DNA from: Clostridium sp.
GTDB taxonomy: Bacteria > Bacillota > Clostridia > Lachnospirales > Lachnospiraceae
Length of the DNA stretch: 38,107 nucleotides
Reading direction: 5' to 3'
NCBI GenBank assembly: GCA_023663815.1
Contig: JAMPGS010000016.1
Coordinates: 1-38,107, forward strand
Positions 32,585 to 38,107 of the stretch are shown in pieces. The notes under the pieces were generated by a model. The model had not been told where the DNA came from, ran no database searches, and was given only the letters and a program-made list of their open reading frames with translations. The position numbers were made by a program, and so were the translations under genes. Numbering within the stretch: the stretch's first letter is position 1; every line of letters starts with the position of its first letter.

Positions 32585-32929
32585 TTAATAAATTTGCGCT
32601 TGCGGTAAAGCGCGGTTATTTTCATCGGGGCGCTGGGTCATGGCGGCCAGCAGGGTAGTGATTGGAAGGTTGTCTTCATTTTGAGCTTGAAGTTCCTTGT
32701 ACCATTTGCTGTACTTGTACATTCGATAGGTAGTTTTCAGCCTGCGTAGCTGATTTTCGTCGGAGCAGGCTTCCTTGAAGGCCTCCCGCTCCTCCATGTC
32801 CATTTCGACATAATCCAGATAAGAAATTTGGAGCTCTGCTAAAGGCTCGGTGCATTTGGGGCAAATCATTTTATGCCCGTTCAGCATAAAAACACGGTGA
32901 CAGCGTTTACAGTAGTGCATGTACATCAT
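32585..32929 (-). CDS. Small zinc-ribbon protein, unknown function
   Basis: A 114-residue protein. Four cysteines in two CxxC knuckles, C7/C10 (CKRC) and C23/C26 (CPKC), should bind one zinc at the N-terminus. The remainder is helical and charged (YVEMDMEEREAFKEA, LRRLKTTYRMYKYSKWYKEL), with a polar tail. No membrane segment. AAGGGG precedes the ATG at 32929. It is a lone gene between the EamA pair and the muramidase, with its own promoter and terminator. It could be a DNA/RNA or protein-binding protein; no family recognised. Confidence 0.75.
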   Translation of the reverse strand: MMYMHYCKRCHRVFMLNGHKMICPKCTEPLAELQISYLDYVEMDMEEREAFKEACSDENQLRRLKTTYRMYKYSKWYKELQAQNEDNLPITTLLAAMTQRPDENNRALPQAQIY

Positions 32930-32977
32930 AATAAAATTCCCCTTTTCTTAAACAAAATAGTTGCAAATCTGTCTTTA

Positions 32978-33005
32978 AGTTTACCGTTTTTGCGAAAAAA
33001 GTCAA
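32978..33005 (-). promoter_or_regulatory. Promoter candidate of the zinc-ribbon gene
   Basis: On the minus strand TTGACT (33000-33005) and TAAACT (32978-32983) are 16 bases apart, about 50 bases before the ATG at 32929. Confidence 0.55.
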
Positions 33006-33110
33006 TGACTTATATGGTAATATTTGCCGTACTATAGCAACAAAAATCGATAAATACCGCGGTAAAATGACAGTTTATAAAGAAGTAATGGCAAAAAGAG
33101 CGTAAAATGT

Positions 33111-33140
33111 TTGTACGAATGGAAAAGAAAATGGTATACT
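33111..33140 (+). promoter_or_regulatory. Promoter candidate of the muramidase gene
   Basis: TTGTAC (33111-33116) and TATACT (33135-33140) with an 18-base spacer, giving a leader of roughly 107 bases before the ATG at 33254. Confidence 0.6.
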
Positions 33141-33253
33141 GTACTTAATGTGATTGAAGGATACGGTTAAATATGCCGCGCGCCGCTGGGCAGGAGTTAT
33201 ATGATTGCTGCCTGCAGAGATTGGCGGGATTTAAAATAGGAGGTTTTACATAA

Positions 33254-36043
33254 ATGAGTAAGCTGCTGCGAAAATTAAATGGCGGTAAGGGTAAGAAAAA
33301 TAAACGTCGGGCCAAAGTGGAAGAGCTGGAATGGCTGGATTTTGATGAAGATGACGCTGACGAAGAAGAATATGATGAAGAAGCGTATGGCGATGAAGAG
33401 TACGAAGACGATAACGACGAGTACGAAGATGACGGTGAAGAGTACGAAGATGAGTATGATGATGTAGACGGTGGAGAATATGACGACGCGGGGGAGTACG
33501 AAGACGACAGCGACGAGTATAACGATGCCGACGAATACGAGGATGAATATGATGACGATGCAGACGCGGAAGAATATGACGGCGATGCCGAGAAGTATGC
33601 CGACGACGAGGAAGCGTATGAAGATGATGATGGAGAATATGAAGATGACGAAGAATACAATGATGATTATGACGACGTAGACGAAGAAGAAGATGACACG
33701 GAATATGAAGATGATGACGAAGAATATGAAGAAGATGAGTATGATGACGAAGACGATGACGCGGAATATGAAGATGACAGCGGCGAATACGAAGATGAAT
33801 ATGACGATGTAGACGAAGAATACGACGAATACGAAGACGAGTACGACGACGATATAGACGATGAGGAATACGACGATGACGACGAAGAGCCGGAATCGGG
33901 AATAGGCAGGCTGCTGTATAAAATTACAAATATGTCCACGGTGGATTATGTGGTGGCTTTGACCGGGGTGGCCGTGCTGGTTTTAGCGATAGTGACGGGA
34001 ACCTTGTACTTTGGAGCCAGAAGCAACAAAGCGCAGATAGAAGCCTTTGCCGAGATTGGGGAAGGGATGGAAGCCATCAGCGTCATAGGGGAAGAAGGGC
34101 TGGTGGCGATTGCCGACGCGCAGGCGGCCAGACTTATGGCGGCGTCCATGGAGGAAGACGAGGAAGAGCAGCAGGAGGAAGAGACAAGCGGCAAAAAGGA
34201 AGTTCTCCTAAATTTTACTTCCATTCAAAAGGATTTGAAAATTAAGTTTGTGGAAAAGAAATCCGGGAAACTGGTTTCAGGTATTCCCTTTGAGGTTGAA
34301 ATAGAAAAGCCGTCCGGTGAAATTTATTCCAAAAAGGACGACGACGAGGATGGCATTATCTATGAAAAGAATATTGCTCCCGGCAAGTACAAGGTGAAAA
34401 TTTCCGCGCCCTCTTCCAATGAGGAGTACAGCATATCGGGAGAGGCCATTGCAATTACGGTGAAGGATACCATTGAGTATAAAAAAGTGGATATTGCCGA
34501 CGAGGTAAAGACGGAAGCGGAGGTCAATGCCGCGGCGGAGGATACTAAGGTAAACGAGACGGTGGTGGAATCCACAAATACGGACACCGTGGAGTGGGTG
34601 GAATCCACTAAGACAATTATTGAAGGGACAGAAAAAACAGAGGAAAAATATGAAAAGATAGAAAAAGATAAAATTGCCGATCCGGAAAAGAAAGCGTCGG
34701 CTGCGTTTCGGCTGTTATCAAAGGAAAATGAAGGTAATGGCGCAAGAACGGGAGATTTTACGTCGGATACGGCGGGCGACCCTGCGAAACCGGCAGGCAA
34801 CCCTACGTCAGAGTCGGGTAAGCCCACGCCGGATCCGGAAGGAGGACAAGGAGGGAATCCTACGCAACAGCCGGCAGGCGATCCCACGTCAAAACCGGAG
34901 GGAGACCCCACATCGAAACCGGCGGGCGACCCAACATCAAAACCGGCAGGCGAGCCTACGTCAGAGCCTACGAGCGACCCAGCGTCAGCGCCCACAAAAG
35001 AACCCACTGCGGCGCCTACAAACGCGCCAACCCAAACGCCTACGGCAGTACCCACCGCAACTGCGGCGGCAACAGCAACGCCCACGGCCAAACCTTCCGC
35101 AACGCCGTCGGCTGCGCCCTCTGCAACGCCCACAGCTACGCCGGGCGGGGCAAGGACGGACACAAAGACAACCTTAAGAACCACCGACGGGGAAAAGCTG
35201 TACGTGATGGTGAAAAAGGGAGAGTACAGGGAAGCGAAGTACGCGGATTATTATAACAAGGAAATCAAGGAATTTTACCGCAAAATCAGCGAGACTACAG
35301 GAAGCTACCGGTATACTGGATGGCAGGAGCTGGATGGAAAAACTTATTTCTTTGACAAGAACGGAAACGCCGTCACAGGCGAGCAGGTTATTCAGGGGGC
35401 AAAATATACTTTTAACAGCGACGGCTCTTTGAATAACGGTTCCGGCCATATGGGAATCGACGTTTCCAAGTGGAACGGAAGCATTGACTGGAACGCTGTG
35501 AAAAACAGCGGCGTGTCCTTTGTGATTATCCGCTGCGGCTACCGCGGCTCCTCCACCGGCGCGTTGATTGAGGATCCCAAGTTTAGGAGCAATATTCAGG
35601 GTGCGGCGAAAGCCGGCTTGAAGGTGGGAGTTTACTTCTTCACGCAGGCGGTGAACGAGGTGGAAGCGGTGGAAGAGGCCTCCATGGCGGTGAATCTCGT
35701 AAAGGGGTATAATATTTCTTATCCGGTATTTTTGGATGTGGAGTCCAGCAACGGGGGAAGAGGGGACGGCATCGACACGGCCACCAGAACGGCGGTGTGC
35801 AGGGCTTTCTGCCAGACGGTTCAAAATTCAGGCTACAAGGCGGGCATCTATGCAAACAAGACATGGTTCAACAGCCATATAGACGCGCCCAGCTTGACGA
35901 GCTATAAAATTTGGCTGGCGCAGTACGCGGCGGCTCCCAGCTACACTAGAACAAAATACGATATGTGGCAGTATTCCTCCAAAGGAAAAATCGCCGGTAT
36001 CAGCACAGATGTTGACATGAACATTAGTTATATGGGATACTAG
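33254..36043 (+). CDS. Membrane-anchored GH25 muramidase with acidic-tyrosine-rich cytoplasmic N-terminus
   Basis: A 929-residue type II membrane protein. Residues 1-25 are basic. Residues about 27-218 consist almost only of Asp, Glu and Tyr with a few Gly/Ala/Asn (units such as EEYDEEAYGDEEYEDD). Residues about 230-257 form the membrane span (VVALTGVAVLVLAIVTGTLYF). Outside follow a Cna-B-like domain (about 314-420), a Pro/Thr/Ser linker (about 500-630) with 24-bp repeats (GDPTSKPA), and a choline-binding-like repeat (WQELDGKTYFFDKNGNAV). The GH25 domain (733-929) has D735 (GIDVSKWNG) and the D828-x-E830 pair (FLDVESS). GH25 enzymes cleave peptidoglycan between MurNAc and GlcNAc. The cytoplasmic part is unusual for a muramidase. 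AGGAGG precedes the ATG. Confidence 0.92.
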   Translation: MSKLLRKLNGGKGKKNKRRAKVEELEWLDFDEDDADEEEYDEEAYGDEEYEDDNDEYEDDGEEYEDEYDDVDGGEYDDAGEYEDDSDEYNDADEYEDEYDDDADAEEYDGDAEKYADDEEAYEDDDGEYEDDEEYNDDYDDVDEEEDDTEYEDDDEEYEEDEYDDEDDDAEYEDDSGEYEDEYDDVDEEYDEYEDEYDDDIDDEEYDDDDEEPESGIGRLLYKITNMSTVDYVVALTGVAVLVLAIVTGTLYFGARSNKAQIEAFAEIGEGMEAISVIGEEGLVAIADAQAARLMAASMEEDEEEQQEEETSGKKEVLLNFTSIQKDLKIKFVEKKSGKLVSGIPFEVEIEKPSGEIYSKKDDDEDGIIYEKNIAPGKYKVKISAPSSNEEYSISGEAIAITVKDTIEYKKVDIADEVKTEAEVNAAAEDTKVNETVVESTNTDTVEWVESTKTIIEGTEKTEEKYEKIEKDKIADPEKKASAAFRLLSKENEGNGARTGDFTSDTAGDPAKPAGNPTSESGKPTPDPEGGQGGNPTQQPAGDPTSKPEGDPTSKPAGDPTSKPAGEPTSEPTSDPASAPTKEPTAAPTNAPTQTPTAVPTATAAATATPTAKPSATPSAAPSATPTATPGGARTDTKTTLRTTDGEKLYVMVKKGEYREAKYADYYNKEIKEFYRKISETTGSYRYTGWQELDGKTYFFDKNGNAVTGEQVIQGAKYTFNSDGSLNNGSGHMGIDVSKWNGSIDWNAVKNSGVSFVIIRCGYRGSSTGALIEDPKFRSNIQGAAKAGLKVGVYFFTQAVNEVEAVEEASMAVNLVKGYNISYPVFLDVESSNGGRGDGIDTATRTAVCRAFCQTVQNSGYKAGIYANKTWFNSHIDAPSLTSYKIWLAQYAAAPSYTRTKYDMWQYSSKGKIAGISTDVDMNISYMGY
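34876..34995 (+). repeat. 24-bp repeats in the proline-threonine linker of the muramidase
   Basis: Five consecutive 24-bp units encode GDPTSKPE, GDPTSKPA, GDPTSKPA, GEPTSEPT and SDPASAPT. The code differs at third positions, showing older age than the 24-bp repeat of the oxidoreductase linker. This is an expected feature of cell-wall-spanning linkers. Confidence 0.8.
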
Positions 36044-36210
36044 GACAGGAAAGTTATGGCAGTTTGAAAGTCAATAACCCCGCGGCAAGAGGTATGCATG
36101 AAAAGAGCAGGGAGCCTTGGCAGTTGTCAAAGTTAAACAAGCATAATTTTAAATTATTGTTGCTTGCAGGAATGAAATTACCGCGGAAGAGAAAGGGAAA
36201 CGGAGAAAAA
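36044..36210. other. Gap between muramidase and rmlB genes
   Basis: 167 bases with no recognised gene. An open frame in phase with rmlB runs through it but has no family residues. A weak dyad, CAAGCA / TGCTTG, surrounds an AT-rich core near 36140-36167. No clear terminator or promoter. Confidence 0.5.
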
Positions 36211-37290
36211 ATGAGAACCTATTTAGTTACAGGCGGCGCCGGTTTTATCGGGTCAAATTACATTCACTATATGTTTAAGAAGTACGGCGGGGAGATAAGG
36301 ATTATCAATGTGGACGCCCTGACCTACGCGGGAAACCTTGAAAATCTTAAGGAAGTGGAAAACAGGGATAATTACACGTTTATCAAAGCGGATATCTGCG
36401 ATAAGGAGGCAATCTCAAAGATTTTTGCGGAAAATGAGATTGACAGGGTGGTGCATTTTGCGGCGGAAAGCCACGTGGACAGAAGCATCAAAACGCCGGA
36501 GGTGTTTGTAAAAACCAACGTCCTAGGTACGGCGGTGATGCTCAACTGCGCAAAGGCGGCGTGGGAAAATCCCGACGGGACTTACAAGCCGGACAAAAAA
36601 TTCCTGCATGTGTCAACGGACGAGGTGTACGGCTCCTTGACGGAGGACGGCGGCTATTTTTACGAGACGACGCCCTATGCGCCGCACAGCCCTTACTCCG
36701 CCAGCAAGGCAAGCTCGGACATGCTGGTAAAATCTTATATGGACACCTATAAATTTCCGGCTAACATTACGAACTGTTCCAACAATTACGGGCCTTATCA
36801 GTTCCCGGAAAAGCTGATTCCCCTGATTATCAATAACGCCCTTCAAGGGAAAAAGCTGCCTGTTTACGGGGACGGGAAAAACGTCCGGGACTGGCTTTAC
36901 GTGGAGGATCACGCCAAGGCCATAGACATGGTGCAGGAGCAGGGAAAGCTTTTTGAGACCTACAACGTGGGCGGGCACAATGAAAAGCAGAACATTGAAA
37001 TTATTCACATTATTTTGGATACTTTAAGGGAAATGCTTTCCGACGACGACCCAAGGAAAAAGCTTGTGAGCGACGATTTGATTACCTATGTGGAGGACAG
37101 AAAGGGGCATGACAGGCGGTACGCCATCGCACCGGATAAAATTAAGGCGGAGATTGGCTGGGAGCCGGAAATTATGTTTAAGGAGGGAATCAGGCGCACC
37201 ATCGCATGGTTTTTTGAGCATGAGGAATGGATGAAGAACGTGACCAGCGGAGATTACCAGAAATATTATGAGGATATGTACGAAAAATAA
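36211..37290 (+). CDS. rmlB: dTDP-glucose 4,6-dehydratase
   Basis: A 359-residue short-chain dehydrogenase/reductase-fold enzyme. It has the NAD-binding GGAGFIGSN, the DxxD-type loop HFAAESHVDRS, the catalytic STDEVYG with Asp-Glu of dehydratases, YSASKASSDM (Tyr-x-x-x-Lys), and NCSNNYGPYQFPEKLIP. It converts dTDP-glucose to dTDP-4-keto-6-deoxyglucose, the precursor of dTDP-rhamnose and related sugars. The ATG at 36211 has CGGAGAAAA upstream; the frame starting at 36064 has 49 extra residues unlike the family. RmlA follows 24 bases later. It supplies sugar for the surface glycan of this region. Confidence 0.95.
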   Translation: MRTYLVTGGAGFIGSNYIHYMFKKYGGEIRIINVDALTYAGNLENLKEVENRDNYTFIKADICDKEAISKIFAENEIDRVVHFAAESHVDRSIKTPEVFVKTNVLGTAVMLNCAKAAWENPDGTYKPDKKFLHVSTDEVYGSLTEDGGYFYETTPYAPHSPYSASKASSDMLVKSYMDTYKFPANITNCSNNYGPYQFPEKLIPLIINNALQGKKLPVYGDGKNVRDWLYVEDHAKAIDMVQEQGKLFETYNVGGHNEKQNIEIIHIILDTLREMLSDDDPRKKLVSDDLITYVEDRKGHDRRYAIAPDKIKAEIGWEPEIMFKEGIRRTIAWFFEHEEWMKNVTSGDYQKYYEDMYEK

Positions 37291-37314
37291 GGAAATGAAA
37301 GCGGAGGTATTATT

Positions 37315-38107
37315 TTGAAGGGTATCATATTGGCCGGAGGCGCGGGAACCAGACTTTATCCCTTGACGAAGGCAATCAGCAAACAGATTATGCCGGTTTA
37401 TGATAAGCCCATGATTTATTATCCCCTGTCAACCTTGATGCTGGCGGGAATCAGGGAAGTGCTTATCATCTCCACGCCGAGGGATTTGCCTGTTTTTGAG
37501 GACCTTTTGGGGGACGGAAGCCAGCTTGGCATGAAGTTTTCCTATGCGGTTCAGGAGCAGCCCCGCGGGTTGGCGGAGGCCTTTATCATAGGGGCGGATT
37601 TTATAGGGAAAGACCATGTGGCTCTGGTGCTGGGCGACAATATTTTTTATGGACAGAGCTTTTCAAGGGTGCTGAAGGAAGTGGCGGCAAGGGAAAAGGG
37701 CGCGACGATTTTCGGGTATTATGTCCGCGATCCCAGAGAGTACGGGGTAGTTGAATTTGACGAGAACGGCAGGGCTCTTTCCATTGAGGAAAAGCCGGAA
37801 AATCCAAGGAGCAATTACGCTGTGCCGGGGCTTTATTTTTACGACAACGACGTGGTGGAAATTGCGGCGGGGGTTAAGCCCTCGGAAAGAGGAGAGATAG
37901 AAATTACCAGCATCAACAATGAGTATTTAAGGCGGGGGACGCTGTATGTGGAAACCCTTGGAAGAGGATTTGCTTGGCTGGACACGGGAAATCACGATTC
38001 TTTGCTGGACGCGGCGGATTACGTCTCGGCGGTTCAAAAGCGGCAGGGGCTTTACGTGTCCTGCATCGAGGAAATTGCCTACAAGCGAGGTTTTATCGAC
38101 AAGGAGC
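37315..38107 (+). CDS. rmlA: Glucose-1-phosphate thymidylyltransferase (partial, cut by window end)
   Basis: 264 codons of an expected 290 or so. The start is TTG at 37315 with GGAGG eight bases upstream. The N-terminus [17 protein letters not shown] is the nucleotidyltransferase signature (G-G-x-G-T-R-L). Further marks are [47 protein letters not shown] and [18 protein letters not shown]. It makes dTDP-glucose from dTTP and glucose-1-phosphate, the first step before rmlB, which lies just upstream. Probably rmlC/rmlD or other sugar genes follow outside the window. Confidence 0.95.
   Translation, partial: MKGIILAGGAGTRLYPLTKAISKQIMPVYDKPMIYYPLSTLMLAGIREVLIISTPRDLPVFEDLLGDGSQLGMKFSYAVQEQPRGLAEAFIIGADFIGKDHVALVLGDNIFYGQSFSRVLKEVAAREKGATIFGYYVRDPREYGVVEFDENGRALSIEEKPENPRSNYAVPGLYFYDNDVVEIAAGVKPSERGEIEITSINNEYLRRGTLYVETLGRGFAWLDTGNHDSLLDAADYVSAVQKRQGLYVSCIEEIAYKRGFIDKE

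Larger units (their letters stand above)
32930..33253. other. Divergent promoter region between the zinc-ribbon and muramidase genes
   Basis: 324 bases, AT-rich, without a gene. It holds the minus-strand and plus-strand promoter candidates listed separately and an AGTCA-A-TGACT dyad (33000-33010). The 107-base leader of the muramidase gene includes AGGAGG ten bases before its ATG. Confidence 0.6.

Noticed and set aside
33145-33660. Ser/Tyr-rich open frame on the minus strand over the muramidase N-terminus
   Set aside because: It is the mirror of the GAN/TAY codons of the acidic tract; no ribosome site or family signs.
34360-35184. Long Gly/Val/Ala-rich minus-strand open frame over the muramidase linker
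   Set aside because: Shadow of the proline-threonine repeat; the coding strand is clearly plus.
36064-36210. Longer start for rmlB
   Set aside because: The extra 49 residues precede the strictly N-terminal nucleotide-binding motif of the family; ATG 36211 has a fitting ribosome site.

Overview
The window looks like a chromosome segment of a strictly anaerobic, low-to-mid-GC Gram-positive, most likely a Lachnospiraceae-type Clostridium. The reasons are strong AGGAGG-type ribosome binding sites, frequent TTG/GTG starts, a two-component pair of LytTR regulator and GHKL kinase, a fused 2-oxoacid:ferredoxin oxidoreductase, a VTC/DUF4956 pair, a GH25 muramidase on a membrane anchor and several families common in that group. 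No rRNA, tRNA, CRISPR array, IS element or phage gene was seen.

Layout. (1) 0.1-3.9 kb, minus strand: an MFS transporter, a DUF2804 protein, a small MGMT-like protein and an AraC regulator, probably one operon. (2) 4.2-8.9 kb, plus strand: a charged coiled-coil protein, a DUF6033-like protein, a LytTR response regulator and GHKL histidine kinase, and a protein resembling the C-terminal part of the flagellar cap protein FliD. (3) 8.9-9.8 kb: gene-poor, holding a 134-bp nested palindrome, a terminator hairpin, two gene remnants and a 14-bp repeat array. (4) 9.8-12.4 kb: LytTR regulator, DUF3021 membrane protein, ABC ATPase and ABC-2 permease, overlapping or closely spaced. (5) 12.5-16.1 kb: a two-gene 2-oxoacid:ferredoxin oxidoreductase (gamma-delta fusion plus alpha-beta fusion). 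(6) 16.3-22.1 kb: a GT39-like membrane glycosyltransferase, the polyphosphate-polymerase-like VTC protein with DUF4956, a radical SAM protein and a lipoprotein. (7) 22.2-38.1 kb: a cell-surface glycan region with a UDP-galactopyranose-mutase-like flavoprotein, a split GT-C-like membrane protein, an MBOAT/SGNH acylation pair, an Rpn-type nuclease, a second SGNH-like protein, a two-subunit small EamA/SMR transporter, a GH25 muramidase with an extraordinary acidic-tyrosine N-terminus, rmlB and the start of rmlA (cut by the window end).

How they work together. Region 7 reads as synthesis, acyl decoration and export of a surface polysaccharide, with dTDP-sugar supply from rmlA/rmlB; the GT39-like and VTC genes nearby may belong to the same envelope programme. 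Region 2 pairs a peptide-quorum-type two-component system with three small proteins that may form a secreted or flagellum-associated set.

The most unusual signal is not a gene. At least three intergenic places (9.5, 31.6 and 32.4 kb, and more weakly 0.05 and 16.2 kb) carry tandem arrays with a 14-15 bp period and different sequence at each locus. Several are built of tiny interrupted palindromes, and at 32.4 kb the arms change together so that pairing is kept. In addition, several conserved proteins carry in-frame tandem repeats exactly in their linkers or loops (24, 39 and about 57-60 bp units).
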